Source: Halanaerobium saccharolyticum subsp. saccharolyticum DSM 6643
GTDB lineage: Bacteria > Bacillota > Halanaerobiia > Halanaerobiales > Halanaerobiaceae
DNA length: 64,000 bases
Direction: 5' to 3'
NCBI RefSeq assembly: GCF_000350165.1
Contig: NZ_CAUI01000010.1
Location: forward strand, 62,001 to 126,000
Part shown: piece by piece, positions 26,757-36,231 of the stretch
Numbering within the stretch: the first letter of the stretch is position 1
Layout: every line of letters starts with the position of its first letter
The notes under the pieces: generated by a model
Seen by the model: only the letters and a program-made list of their open reading frames with translations
Told to the model about the DNA's origin: nothing
The model's database searches: none
Program-made: the position numbers and the translations under genes

Positions 26757-28262
26757 ATGTGGGATTCGTTGCTTCAAGCTTTTTCGACAATTTTTAGTTT
26801 TTATGGTATTTTCTTAATGATTTCTGGTGTTGCTGGAGGTATAACAATTGGTGCTATGCCCGGTTTATCTGCAACTATGGGAGTTGCTCTATTGATTCCT
26901 ATAACTTTTGCTATGGAGCCAGCCTATGGACTTATTTTACTTGGAAGTATATATATTGGAGCAATTTATGGAGGTTCAATATCTGCAATATTAATAAGAG
27001 TACCTGGAACACCTGCTTCTGTTGCTACAACACTTGATGGCTATCCGATGACTACAAATGGCGAAGCAGATAAAGCATTAAAAATTTCTATAACTTCTTC
27101 TTTTACTGGTGGGGTAATAAGTGCTCTTGCCTTATTGTTTATTTCACCGCCGCTTGCAAAAATTGCTTTAGAATTTGGCCCAGCTCAATATTTCTGGGTT
27201 GCACTTTTTGGTTTATCTATAATTGTAACACTATCTGCTGATAATCCGATCAAGGGTTTTATTTCAGCGGCAATTGGTCTTTTTGTGGGTGTAGTGGGAA
27301 TGGATCCACTGGTAGGTACTTCAAGATTTACATTTGAAAATGTAAATTTGCAGAGTGGTGTTCAGGTTATTGTTCTGCTGATAGGATTATATTCTATTCC
27401 ACAGGTTTTAGAGACTTTAGAAAGTGGAAAGTTAAATAAAGGTATAAGTGTTATGAAAACAGATAAAATTATTTCTCCAAAAGAAATTTTTGCAGAGATA
27501 AAGGAAATCTGGCCAACATATTTAAGATCAGGTATTCTTGGAACATTAATAGGGATTATTCCTGGTGCTGGAGCAAACATTGCATCTTATGTTGGATATA
27601 ATGAGGGGAAAAGATGGTCTAAAAACCCCGAAAAATTTGGTACAGGCTATAGTGAAGGGATTGCAGCCTCGGAAGCAGCTAATAATGGTGTAACCGGAGG
27701 ATCATTAATTCCGCTTTTAACTTTAGGTGTTCCTGGTAATGGTGTTACTGCAGTTCTTATTGGTGGTCTTTTGATTCAGGGATTAAATCCTGGTCCAAGA
27801 TTATTTGCACAGAATGCAGATATTGTTTATTCCTTTATGGGAGCAATTCTTATTGGTAATTTTATTATGCTTGTGCTCGGATATTATGGAGCAAATTTAT
27901 TTATAAATGTTGTTAAAATACCTACAGCGGTCTTAGGACCGATTATTATAGTGTTGAGTATTGTAGGATCTTATGCAATTCAAAACAGTTTGTTTGATTC
28001 TGGATTAATGTTGGCTTTTGGTTTACTAGGATATTTAATGCGTAAACTTAACATAGACTCTGCCCCTGCGGTACTGGCATTAATACTGGGTCCGATGGCA
28101 GAATCAAATGTTAGAAGAGCTCTTCTGATGGGGGCAGGTAATCCCGCTGTTCTATTCAAAGGATTAATCAACTGGGTATTAATTATTATGATAGTTGGTT
28201 CTATGGGCTTTGCATTCTACACATTTTATAGAGAGAGAAAAGTTGCTTTTACAGACAAATAG
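26757..28262 (+). CDS. tctA: Tripartite tricarboxylate transporter large permease
   Basis: 501 residues, the normal TctA length, with about 11-12 predicted helices. Family motifs are GAMPGLSATMGVALLIPITF near residue 35, GGSISAILIRVPGTPAS near residue 72, and the second-half copy IGIIPGAGANIASYVGYN near residue 265. TctA forms the translocation path for the carboxylate. It is preceded by GAGGAGG and is followed 28 bases later by the ferredoxin subunit of a 2-oxoacid oxidoreductase, linking uptake to oxidation. Confidence 0.95.
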   Translation: MWDSLLQAFSTIFSFYGIFLMISGVAGGITIGAMPGLSATMGVALLIPITFAMEPAYGLILLGSIYIGAIYGGSISAILIRVPGTPASVATTLDGYPMTTNGEADKALKISITSSFTGGVISALALLFISPPLAKIALEFGPAQYFWVALFGLSIIVTLSADNPIKGFISAAIGLFVGVVGMDPLVGTSRFTFENVNLQSGVQVIVLLIGLYSIPQVLETLESGKLNKGISVMKTDKIISPKEIFAEIKEIWPTYLRSGILGTLIGIIPGAGANIASYVGYNEGKRWSKNPEKFGTGYSEGIAASEAANNGVTGGSLIPLLTLGVPGNGVTAVLIGGLLIQGLNPGPRLFAQNADIVYSFMGAILIGNFIMLVLGYYGANLFINVVKIPTAVLGPIIIVLSIVGSYAIQNSLFDSGLMLAFGLLGYLMRKLNIDSAPAVLALILGPMAESNVRRALLMGAGNPAVLFKGLINWVLIIMIVGSMGFAFYTFYRERKVAFTDK

Positions 28263-28290
28263 ATAACTTAAATTTAGGAGGGTTACATTT

Positions 28291-28506
28291 ATGGTAGAAA
28301 CTGTTAGCAAGACAAAAACAAAGATAGAAACTAATCAAAAATGGTGCAAAAGCTGTGGAATATGTGTAGACTTTTGCCCAACAAATGTATTAGAACTAGA
28401 CATTACAGGAAAACTTAAGGTAGTGGATGCAGACGCATGTATCAGCTGTATGCTGTGTGAGTTGCGCTGTCCTGATTTTGCAATAGAAATAGTAGAGGAG
28501 GATTAA
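28291..28506 (+). CDS. korD: 2-oxoacid:ferredoxin oxidoreductase delta subunit (2x[4Fe-4S] ferredoxin)
   Basis: 71 residues with two full cluster motifs: CKSCGICVDFCP and CISCMLCELRCP. It is the small ferredoxin-like subunit of four-subunit KorDABC/VorDABC enzymes. The alpha gene starts 5 bases after its stop and beta and gamma follow, so it is a bona fide subunit, not a free ferredoxin. It receives electrons from the beta-subunit thiamine site and passes them to soluble ferredoxin. Confidence 0.93.
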   Translation: MVETVSKTKTKIETNQKWCKSCGICVDFCPTNVLELDITGKLKVVDADACISCMLCELRCPDFAIEIVEED

Positions 28507-28510
28507 GTAT

Positions 28511-29644
28511 ATGAAAGAAGCAGTATTAATGCAGGGTAATCAAGCAGTAGCTGAAGGAGCCCTGGCAGCAGGATTGAAATTCTGTGCCGGATATCCGATT
28601 ACCCCTTCAACAGAAGTAATAGAAATACTTTCAGAAAAATTGTCTTCCCACGGAGGAAGATTTATACAGATGGAAGATGAGTTGGGAAGTATAGGAGCAA
28701 TAATAGGTGCATCAGCAGCAGGAAAAAAATCGATGACGGCAACAAGTGGACCAGGATTTAGCCTGATGCAGGAAAACCTGGGCTATGCAGCAATGGTAGA
28801 GTTGCCGATAGTAATATACAATGCACAGAGGGTAGGGCCATCCACAGGTGGAGCTACAAAACCACATCAGGCGGATATAATGCAGGCTAAATGGGGATCA
28901 CATGGAGACAGCCCACGTATAGCATTAATGCCTGGATCAGTAAAAGAAGCATATGAGATCACAGTAAAAGCATTCAATCTTTCAGAAAAGTATATGGTTC
29001 CAGTAGTAATCTTAATGGACGAGCTCTTAGCACATATGAGAGAAAGTATAGTAATACCGGATAAAGATGAATTGGAAATAGTAGAAAGACGCACAGATGC
29101 AGATCCCAAAGATGAGTATCTACCGTATAAAATAGATGAAACAGGATTACCAGTACTGCCACCACTGGGTGGAGGATACAGGTACAATATATCTGGCATG
29201 ATCCACGGAGAAGATGGAATACCGGATCTTACACCATCGACAATAGATGCTAATGTAAGGAGAATCAACTCCAAATTAGATAGATACTATGATGATATAG
29301 TAATGCTGGAGAACGAAAAAAATGAAAAAGCTAAAATAGCCATTTTTGCATTTGGTTCAACCACCAGACCGGCAAAAGGTGCAATCAAAAAAGCAAAAAA
29401 AGCGGGAGTAGAAGTAGAGCTTATCAGGCCGATAACAATCTGGCCGTTCCCAGAAAAAGAGCTTAAAGAGATAGCAAAAAGAGTGGATAAGATAATAGTG
29501 GCAGAGATGAATTTAGGCCAGACAGCTGGACTGGTAAAACAGGCTCTAGAAGGAAAAGCAGAAGTGATACAGCACAACAGAGTAGATAGTGGACACATAA
29601 GTGTAGAAGAACTCTACAATAAAATTATGGAAGTAAATTCATAA
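28511..29644 (+). CDS. korA: 2-oxoacid:ferredoxin oxidoreductase alpha subunit
   Basis: 377 residues. The pyrimidine-binding domain carries GLKFCAGYPITPSTEVIEIL near residue 22 and TATSGPGFSLMQENLGYA near residue 80, both typical of KorA/VorB. The transketolase C-terminal domain begins near residue 275 (KIAIFAFGSTTRPAKGAIK). Whether the substrate is 2-oxoglutarate, a branched-chain or another 2-oxoacid cannot be decided from these motifs. Adjacent sucCD favours 2-oxoglutarate to succinyl-CoA. Confidence 0.92.
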   Translation: MKEAVLMQGNQAVAEGALAAGLKFCAGYPITPSTEVIEILSEKLSSHGGRFIQMEDELGSIGAIIGASAAGKKSMTATSGPGFSLMQENLGYAAMVELPIVIYNAQRVGPSTGGATKPHQADIMQAKWGSHGDSPRIALMPGSVKEAYEITVKAFNLSEKYMVPVVILMDELLAHMRESIVIPDKDELEIVERRTDADPKDEYLPYKIDETGLPVLPPLGGGYRYNISGMIHGEDGIPDLTPSTIDANVRRINSKLDRYYDDIVMLENEKNEKAKIAIFAFGSTTRPAKGAIKKAKKAGVEVELIRPITIWPFPEKELKEIAKRVDKIIVAEMNLGQTAGLVKQALEGKAEVIQHNRVDSGHISVEELYNKIMEVNS

Positions 29645-29657
29645 GGAGGATAAATAT

Positions 29658-30476
29658 ATGAGCAAATTGGATAATTTACTGAGAACAGATCAGATGCCTC
29701 ATTTTGCCTGTCCGGGATGTACCCATGGTACAGCCTGGAAGTCCATGCTTAAGGCAGTAGAAGATCTGGGCTTAGATCAGGATAAAACAGTGATGGTATG
29801 TGCGATCGGATGTGCGGGTAGATTACCGGTATATTCAGATTTTCCATCTCTCAGAACACCACATGGAAGAGCGTTAAGCTATGCAACAGGAGTAAAACTT
29901 GCCAATCCAGAATTAAATGTAATAGTATTTATGGGAGATGGAGATGCAGCAGCAATTGGGGGTAATCATTTAATCCATGCAGCTAGAAGAAACATCGATA
30001 TTACCGCAGTAGTAGCAACAAATGAGATATATGGAATGACAGGAGGACAGTATGCGCCGACAACAGAGAGAGGAAGATTTGCCTCTACAGCACCATTTGG
30101 GATGACAGAAAATCAAATGGATGTATGTAAGCTTGTAGAAGGGGCAGGAGCAACTTTTGTTGGACGTGGAGATGTCTACAATGTAAGAGAGCTAAAAGGC
30201 TTAGTGAAGGCAGCTATAGAACACAAAGGATTCTCTTTAGTTGAAATATTTACAACTTGTCCTACTCATTTTGGGAGAAAAAATAATATGAAACAGCCTT
30301 CTAAATTAGTAAAACATCTAAAAGAGCTGACAGTAACCAAAAAACAAGCAGAAAAGATGACTGAAGAAGAATTAAAAGGTAAATTAATTAGAGGTATACT
30401 TGTAGATGAGGAAAAGCCAGAATATGTAGAAACATATGATAGACTGACAGGATTTAAAGAAGAAGGTGAAGGATAA
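29658..30476 (+). CDS. korB: 2-oxoacid:ferredoxin oxidoreductase beta subunit
   Basis: 272 residues. The thiamine-diphosphate domain has the conserved CPGCTHGTAW cysteine motif near residue 20, GCAGRLPVY near residue 52, and the metal/thiamine motif GDGDAAAIGGNHLIHAARRN near residue 92. EIYGMTGGQYAPTTERG follows, as in other family members. The stop overlaps the start of korC by one base (TAATG). Together with korA it forms the catalytic core. Confidence 0.94.
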   Translation: MSKLDNLLRTDQMPHFACPGCTHGTAWKSMLKAVEDLGLDQDKTVMVCAIGCAGRLPVYSDFPSLRTPHGRALSYATGVKLANPELNVIVFMGDGDAAAIGGNHLIHAARRNIDITAVVATNEIYGMTGGQYAPTTERGRFASTAPFGMTENQMDVCKLVEGAGATFVGRGDVYNVRELKGLVKAAIEHKGFSLVEIFTTCPTHFGRKNNMKQPSKLVKHLKELTVTKKQAEKMTEEELKGKLIRGILVDEEKPEYVETYDRLTGFKEEGEG

Positions 30477-31045
30477 TGAGTTTAAAAAAACTTGAACAGT
30501 TAGAGATAAGATTCAGTGGTTCAGGAGGACAAGGACTTGTGCTGGCAAGTATTATCTTTGCCGATATACTGACAGCCTCAGGCTATAATGTAATACAGGG
30601 AGAGTCTCACGGTATAGAGGCCCGTGGAGGTGCAAGCAGAGGAGAGGTAATTGCAAATAAAAAAGGGATTACAAACCTTGCAGTTAAAAATCCGGATATA
30701 TTTGTGGCACTTTCACAGCAGTCATGCAGCAAATATTATGCTGATGCAAAAGAAGATGCCCTGATAATTTTAGATTCATTTTTAATTGAAGATATTCCAG
30801 AAATCAATACAGAAAATCTATATCGAATACCATTTACAAAAGAAGTAAAAGAAGAGCTGGGAACAATACTGCCGACAAATATAGCTTTTATAGGAGCAGT
30901 GGCAGAGCTGACAGATATAGCAGAATTAGATGTATACAAAAAAGCAATAAAGGGAAGAATTCCTAAAGGGACAGAAGAAGTAAATATGAAATCCTTCCAA
31001 TTAGGTATGGAACTTGCTAAAAAAGTGCAGTCAGAAAAGGAGTGA
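30476..31045 (+). CDS. korC: 2-oxoacid:ferredoxin oxidoreductase gamma subunit
   Basis: 189 residues. RFSGSGGQGLVLASIIFADI at the N-terminus and GESHGIEARGGASRGEVIAN near residue 43 are the gamma-domain signatures. It completes the korDABC set and shares its start with the korB stop. Its stop is 7 bases before the TTG of the sucC-like gene, so the oxidoreductase and the CoA ligase are transcribed and probably translated together. Confidence 0.94.
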   Translation: MSLKKLEQLEIRFSGSGGQGLVLASIIFADILTASGYNVIQGESHGIEARGGASRGEVIANKKGITNLAVKNPDIFVALSQQSCSKYYADAKEDALIILDSFLIEDIPEINTENLYRIPFTKEVKEELGTILPTNIAFIGAVAELTDIAELDVYKKAIKGRIPKGTEEVNMKSFQLGMELAKKVQSEKE

Positions 31046-31052
31046 AGCTAAC

Positions 31053-32192
31053 TTGAAAATATACGAATATCAGGCTAAAGAAATTTTTTCGGAAAATGGG
31101 ATAGAAACCCCTGCTGGCCAGCTGGCACTTTCAGTAAAAGAAGCTGTAAAAAAAGCAGAAGAACTGGATTATAAGGTTGCCCTAAAATCTCAAGTCCATG
31201 TGGGTGGAAGAGGTAAAGTTGGTGGAATTAAATTTGCTTCAACTAAAGAGGAAGTAGAAAAAATGGCAGAAAAGCTATTTAATATGGAAATAAAAGGTGA
31301 AGAAGTAAATAGACTATTAATTGAAGAGCTACAGGATATAGAAGAAGAATACTATCTGGGATTAACATTAAACAGAAGCAAAAAAACAGACACACTTATT
31401 TTCAGCCGTTCAGGTGGAATGGATATAGAAGAAGTTGCAGCAAAAAAACCAGAAAAAGTTGTTAAAGTTAATATTGATCCTGTTTTAGGATTTCAGAATT
31501 TTCATCTGAATCCGATAGTAAAAGCTTTCGATTTTGACAGAGAAATGAGCAAAAAAATTGTACCAATAGTAAAGAAGCTTTATGATATATTTAAAAATAA
31601 TGACTGTTTATTAGTAGAAATCAACCCACTTGCCCTGCTGGCTGATGGAAGTGTAAAAGCTCTTGATGGCAAATTAGAGATGGATGATAATGCAAGATAC
31701 AGACAGTCAAAACTTCTCACAATGTGGGATGAAGAAAAAGAAGAAAAAATGGAGTTAATTGGTCGTCAGGCTGGTTTTGTTGTTATCAAATTGAGTGGAA
31801 ATGTATCAGTAATAAGTAATGGTGCCGGTCTTGCTATTTCGACACTTGACGCACTGCAGCGACATGGAGCGAATGCAGCAAATATACTTGACTTGAGTGG
31901 AGGAGCTACTTCTGAAAAGGTACAAAAAGCTTTTGATGTAGTTTTACAGGACAGTGATGTTGAGTCAATATTATTCAATATCTTTGGTGGTATAACAAGG
32001 TGTGATGAAATTGCAACAGGTGTAAGCAAATCTTTAGAAAAAGTACCATCTGAGATTTCTGTTATCTGCAGACTTCAGGGGACAAATCGCGATGAAGGTA
32101 TAGAAATACTTAAAGAAGCAGGACTTGAGGCGGCATCTGATTTAGAAGAAGTGGTAGAAAAAGTTGTAAAAACAATTAAGGGGGGTGAATAG
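31053..32192 (+). CDS. sucC: Succinyl-CoA synthetase (ADP-forming) beta subunit
   Basis: About 379 residues. The ATP-grasp N-terminal part begins KIYEYQAKEIFSENGI and has KSQVHVGGRGKVGGIK near residue 45; EINPLALLADGSVKALDGK near residue 190 is the magnesium/ATP region. The C-terminal CoA-ligase domain has LDLSGGATSEKVQKAF and FNIFGGITRCDEIATG. TTG at 31053, 8 bases after AAAAGGAGTG, is the start; an in-frame ATG 39 bases upstream would overlap korC without a ribosome site. It makes ATP from an acyl-CoA, most simply the succinyl-CoA made by KorDABC. A malate-CoA-type ligase is a less likely alternative. Confidence 0.92.
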   Translation: MKIYEYQAKEIFSENGIETPAGQLALSVKEAVKKAEELDYKVALKSQVHVGGRGKVGGIKFASTKEEVEKMAEKLFNMEIKGEEVNRLLIEELQDIEEEYYLGLTLNRSKKTDTLIFSRSGGMDIEEVAAKKPEKVVKVNIDPVLGFQNFHLNPIVKAFDFDREMSKKIVPIVKKLYDIFKNNDCLLVEINPLALLADGSVKALDGKLEMDDNARYRQSKLLTMWDEEKEEKMELIGRQAGFVVIKLSGNVSVISNGAGLAISTLDALQRHGANAANILDLSGGATSEKVQKAFDVVLQDSDVESILFNIFGGITRCDEIATGVSKSLEKVPSEISVICRLQGTNRDEGIEILKEAGLEAASDLEEVVEKVVKTIKGGE

Positions 32193-32193
32193 T

Positions 32194-33063
32194 ATGAGTA
32201 TTATTATCGATAAAGATACTAAAATTATTGTTCAGGGTATTACTGGACGTGAAGGAAGTTTCCATGCTGATTTGATGTTAAAATATGGTGCAAATGTAGT
32301 TGGGGGAGTAACACCTGGGAAAAGTGACCAGAAAATTAACGGTCTGCCTGTATTTGACACAGTAAAAGAAGCAGCAGAAGCAACAAGTGCAGATGCAAGC
32401 ATACTATTTGTTCCTCCAAGATTCAGCAGAGATGCTATTTTAGAGGCGATTGATGCAGGTCTTGAGGTAGTTGTTACGGTTGCAGAAGGTATCCCTTTCC
32501 ATGATATGCTTTACTGTAGAGAATATGCAAATAAAAATAACTGCACATTAATTGGCCCCAATACACCAGGAATTATATCTCCTGGAAAATCTAAATTAGG
32601 ATTTATGGCGGATATTATCTATAAAGAAGGCAGTGTGGGCATGATCTCAAGAAGTGCTACTCTTTCTTATGAAGCAGTTAACAACCTGACAATAAATGGA
32701 ATTGGTCAGTCTACAGTTGTTGGTATAGGTGGTGACCCTTTACAGGGGATAACATTTAAAGATTTGTTGCCCCTTTTTGAAGAAGATCCAGAAACAGAGG
32801 TTGTTTTGATGATTGGAGAAATCGGTGGCACAGATGAGGAAGAAGCTGCCTTGTATGTCAAAGAAAATATGGAAACACCTGTTATTGCATTTATAGCAGG
32901 AGAGGCTGCACCTGAAGGAAAAAGAATGGGTCATGCAGGTGCTATAGTTTCTCCAGGTGGAGAAGGTAGTGCAAATTACAAAAAAGAAAAACTTGAAGAA
33001 GCCGGGATTGAAGTTGCAAGGAAACTGACAGACATTCCTGATCTTTGTAAAAAATATATATAG
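32194..33063 (+). CDS. sucD: Succinyl-CoA synthetase alpha subunit
   Basis: About 289 residues. It has the CoA-binding fold with VQGITGREGSFHADLMLKYG near the N-terminus, the FVPPRFSRDAILEAIDAG region, and the active-site histidine loop AGEAAPEGKRMGHAGAIVS near residue 240 (phosphohistidine at GHAGA). The ATG at 32194 follows AAGGGGGG; the extra in-frame start at 32185 is inside the sucC stop region. It lies 1 base after sucC and 14 bases before the first larA-like gene. Confidence 0.94.
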   Translation: MSIIIDKDTKIIVQGITGREGSFHADLMLKYGANVVGGVTPGKSDQKINGLPVFDTVKEAAEATSADASILFVPPRFSRDAILEAIDAGLEVVVTVAEGIPFHDMLYCREYANKNNCTLIGPNTPGIISPGKSKLGFMADIIYKEGSVGMISRSATLSYEAVNNLTINGIGQSTVVGIGGDPLQGITFKDLLPLFEEDPETEVVLMIGEIGGTDEEEAALYVKENMETPVIAFIAGEAAPEGKRMGHAGAIVSPGGEGSANYKKEKLEEAGIEVARKLTDIPDLCKKYI

Positions 33064-33077
33064 TGAGGTGGAGTATT

Positions 33078-34328
33078 ATGGAATTTAAATTAAAATACGG
33101 CCACGAAAAAGTAAAGGTAAATGTTCTCGAACAAAATCTAATGGCAGAACTGATGCCAGAAGATGTTGAAGCTCTGAAAAATCCTGAGGCAGAAGTGATA
33201 AGAGCACTGGCTGAACCTATTAAGAGTAAAAAGCTCAAAGATTTAGTAAAAGATCAAGATGAAGTTGTAATTTTAGCCAGTGATATTTCTCGACCTTCTC
33301 CTTCCTATTTGCTTCTCCCTCCTATTGTTGAAGAATTAAACTCAGCAGGAGTTAAAGACGAAAATATAAAAATTGTCTTTGGGCTGGGAGTACACAGAAA
33401 ACAGACTGAAGAGGAAAAGAAAAAACTTGTTGGAGAAGAGATCTATAATAGAATAGAGTGCATAGACCATGAGGTTGAAAGCTGCAGAAATGTGGGTACA
33501 AGTAAAAGAGGTACAGAAATAGAAATCTTTGATCAGGTCCTTGATTCAGATTTTATTATAGCAACAGGTAATTTGGAATACCACTATTTCGCCGGATTTA
33601 GTGGAGGTGCAAAAGCACTCGCACCAGGTGTGTGCAGTCGAAAAACTATTCTACAGAATCATCAGAAATTCTTAGATCCAATGGCAAGAGGTGGACAGAT
33701 AGAAGGAAATCCTGTTCGCGAAGAAATAGAAGAGATTGGCGAAATGATAGGCATAGATTTTATGGTTAATGCTGTGCTTAACAGTGGCAAAAAGCTGATA
33801 AAGGTTGTTGCTGGTGAAGTAACTGCTGCCCACCGTGCAGGTAAAGATTATATAGAAAAAATATATCAGAGCGAAATAGATGAACTTGCTGATATAGTAG
33901 TTACCACACCTGGTGGAATGCCAAAAGATATTGACCTCTATCAGACACATAAAGCTATGGAAAACGCCAGTCTTGCCGTAAAAAAAGGTGGTAAAATTAT
34001 AATTGCTGCTAAATGTGAAGATGGGCTTGGAGAAGATCATTTTGGTGATGCACTTACAGGAGGAAAATCTGCTCAGGAATTAATTGATGAGTTGGAAGAT
34101 GATTTTATTCTCGGACGCCACAAAGCTTCTCGGATCGCCATGATACATAGCGAAAGTGAGATTTATCTTGTTTCATCACTGTCAGATGATATAAAAGAAA
34201 AACTCTTTATAAATATCTTTGATGACCTGGATAGTGCACTAAAAGATGCAATGGATGAACTTGGTGATGATGTCAAAATTCTTGTTATTCCTTATGGAAT
34301 ATCTACACTTCCAAAACTTAAAGAGTAA
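33078..34328 (+). CDS. LarA-family nickel-dependent 2-hydroxyacid racemase/epimerase, copy 1
   Basis: About 416 residues. DISRPSPSYLLLPPIVEEL near residue 70 and GLGVHRKQTEEE near residue 105 are LarA motifs, the latter with the first catalytic histidine. YHYFAGFSGGAKALAPG near residue 173 holds the second histidine and the lysine (GGAK) that anchors the nickel-pincer cofactor in Lactiplantibacillus LarA, and TILQNH supplies the metal-ligand histidine. All key residues are therefore present. The genes for making the pincer cofactor (larB, larC, larE) are not in the window. LarA homologues act on lactate, malate, gluconate and other 2-hydroxyacids; which one applies here is unknown. It follows sucD in the same operon. 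Confidence 0.88.
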   Translation: MEFKLKYGHEKVKVNVLEQNLMAELMPEDVEALKNPEAEVIRALAEPIKSKKLKDLVKDQDEVVILASDISRPSPSYLLLPPIVEELNSAGVKDENIKIVFGLGVHRKQTEEEKKKLVGEEIYNRIECIDHEVESCRNVGTSKRGTEIEIFDQVLDSDFIIATGNLEYHYFAGFSGGAKALAPGVCSRKTILQNHQKFLDPMARGGQIEGNPVREEIEEIGEMIGIDFMVNAVLNSGKKLIKVVAGEVTAAHRAGKDYIEKIYQSEIDELADIVVTTPGGMPKDIDLYQTHKAMENASLAVKKGGKIIIAAKCEDGLGEDHFGDALTGGKSAQELIDELEDDFILGRHKASRIAMIHSESEIYLVSSLSDDIKEKLFINIFDDLDSALKDAMDELGDDVKILVIPYGISTLPKLKE

Positions 34329-34472
34329 TGAGTCAGAAGAACAAAACAAATTGAATCATCCTGAATTAAGAGCTATTTGCTGTGCAGTATGATTTTTTGC
34401 ATAAAATTTTTATTTAAATAATGATAAATTTCAATATCACTTAGTATATTATATGGGGAGGCGACAATTGAA

Positions 34473-34925
34473 ATGTTTAAAATTTTAGTTGCTGTAAAGG
34501 GTTCTGAAAGCTGTTCTGCGGTTGCTCAGAAAGCTCAAGAAATGGCTCTTTTATGCAAAGGTTCAGTTACATTTCTGACAATTATAAGTACTAAACACAA
34601 ATTGATAAGATCTAAAGAAGAGTTTGAACAGTTAAATCTCGATCTGGAAGAAACAAAAAAAGAAACAGAAGAAGCTTTAAAAACATGCAGCACACTATAT
34701 GGGCAGTGTGAGGTTGAATTAGGAGAAAAGGGTTTAGAGACTGAAAGAGTTGTTAAAGAAGGAAATTATATAGGGCAAGATATATGTAATTATGCTGAAG
34801 AAAATAATTTTGATTTAATAGTTATTGCTGATAAAAGTGATAAAACAGTAAAAGATAAGCTGCTGGGAAGTACAGCGGAAAAGATTATAAAACATGCAAA
34901 AACATCTGTCTTGGTTGTAAAGTAA
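34473..34925 (+). CDS. Universal stress protein family (UspA)
   Basis: 150 residues of the UspA fold. The ATP-binding loop near the C-terminus reads GSTAEKIIKHAKTSVLVVK (G-9X-G-S/T type). RBS GGGGAGG precedes the ATG with about 8-base spacing. It sits between two LarA-type genes and just before malic enzyme, in the same orientation, but with 144 bases upstream that could hold a separate promoter. Usp proteins often accompany transporters and may bind nucleotides to regulate them; no specific role can be claimed. Confidence 0.9.
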   Translation: MFKILVAVKGSESCSAVAQKAQEMALLCKGSVTFLTIISTKHKLIRSKEEFEQLNLDLEETKKETEEALKTCSTLYGQCEVELGEKGLETERVVKEGNYIGQDICNYAEENNFDLIVIADKSDKTVKDKLLGSTAEKIIKHAKTSVLVVK

Positions 34926-34932
34926 ATATTCT

Positions 34933-34956
34933 CCCACAAAAAATATTTTTTGTGGG
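34933..34956 (+). promoter_or_regulatory. Intercistronic palindrome after the UspA gene
   Basis: A perfect 24-base palindrome (arms CCCACAAAAAAT and ATTTTTTGTGGG) starts 8 bases after the UspA stop and precedes malic enzyme. On either strand it could act as a weak terminator, as the stem itself contains the T-run. Confidence 0.65.
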
Positions 34957-35000
34957 AAGAGTCCTGTTAGAAAAAAAATTAAACTTTAAGGATGGTTATT

Positions 35001-36230
35001 TTGGAAAATTTAAAAGAAAAAGCGTTAAAGATGCATGAAGAAAAAATGGGGAAATTAAAGGTAGCAGGAAAGGTTAAGGTAGAAAACGAAGATGACTTAA
35101 CCCTTGCTTATTCTCCGGGAGTTGCCTATCCATGTCTAGCAATTGCCGAAAACAGTAATGATGTATATAAATACACTAATAAAAGCAACTTTGTAGCTAT
35201 TGTTTCCAATGGTACCGCAGTATTGGGACTGGGAAATATAGGAGCAGATGCTTCTATACCTGTAATGGAAGGAAAATCAGTTTTATTTAAAGAGTTCGGT
35301 GCAATAGATGGGTTTCCAATCTGTCTTGATTCAGAAGATTTAGAAGAAATAATCAATACAGTAAAGTTGTTAGAACCTGTATTTGGAGGAATAAATCTTG
35401 AAGATATAAAAGCACCAGAGTGCTTTATTATAGAAGAAAAATTAAAAGAAGAAATGAACATTCCTGTATTCCATGATGACCAGCATGGAACTGCAATTAT
35501 AACTTTGGGTGCACTTATGAACTCAATTAAAATTTTAGATAAGAAATTCAAAGATTTAAAAGTAGTAATCAATGGTGCAGGAGCTGCTGGAATTTCCATG
35601 GCCGGAATCATAATGGAAAAAGGAGCTGAAAATGTCATACTCTTAGATAGATGTGGAGCTCTTTATGAAGGCAGAGGAAACATGAATGAGATCAAAGAAA
35701 AAATTGCAAAGATAACTAATCCTGACAAAGAAAAGGGAAAGTTAGGAGATGTCATAAATGGAGCAGATGTCTTCCTAGGAGTATCTGTAGCAAATGTAAT
35801 GACAGAAGAGATGGTAAAAGATATGGCAGATGATCCGATAGTATTTCCCATGGCAAATCCAGATCCTGAAATAGATCCAGAACTTGCTTTTAAAGCAGGC
35901 GCAAGGATAGTAGGAACTGGACGTTCTGATTATCCAAATCAGATCAACAATGTACTTGCTTTCCCGGGAATTTTCCGTGGAGCACTGGATGTAAGAGCGA
36001 CGGATATTAATATGGAGATGAAACTCGCAGCAGCACAGGCGCTTGCAGACTTAGTCAGTGAGAAAGAACTTACAGAAGAATATGTAATACCAAAACCTTT
36101 TGATAGTAGAGTTGGACCACATGTTGCGGCAGCAGTAGCGGAAGCAGCAGTAAAATCTGGTGTAGCAAGGATAGAATTAAGTTATGAGGAGGCTTATAAA
36201 AAGGCAGAAGAAAAACTGGGGGAAGAATAA
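35001..36230 (+). CDS. NAD-dependent malic enzyme (oxaloacetate-decarboxylating)
   Basis: About 409 residues, the short bacterial type with no phosphotransacetylase extension. The N-terminal LAYSPGVAYPCLAI contains the catalytic Tyr, and ESVLFKEFGAIDGFPICLD-like segment and VFHDDQHGTAIITLGALMNS (metal-binding DD) follow. The NAD fold is VVINGAGAAGISMAGIIMEK near residue 190. The reaction is malate to pyruvate plus CO2 with NAD(P)+ reduction. The TTG at 35001, 7 bases after AAGGATGG, is preferred to the ATG at 34992, which overlaps that site. Its stop is 1 base before the second LarA-type gene. Two decayed paralogues lie at 44.2 and 48.5 kb. Confidence 0.92.
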   Translation: MENLKEKALKMHEEKMGKLKVAGKVKVENEDDLTLAYSPGVAYPCLAIAENSNDVYKYTNKSNFVAIVSNGTAVLGLGNIGADASIPVMEGKSVLFKEFGAIDGFPICLDSEDLEEIINTVKLLEPVFGGINLEDIKAPECFIIEEKLKEEMNIPVFHDDQHGTAIITLGALMNSIKILDKKFKDLKVVINGAGAAGISMAGIIMEKGAENVILLDRCGALYEGRGNMNEIKEKIAKITNPDKEKGKLGDVINGADVFLGVSVANVMTEEMVKDMADDPIVFPMANPDPEIDPELAFKAGARIVGTGRSDYPNQINNVLAFPGIFRGALDVRATDINMEMKLAAAQALADLVSEKELTEEYVIPKPFDSRVGPHVAAAVAEAAVKSGVARIELSYEEAYKKAEEKLGEE

Positions 36231-36231
36231 T

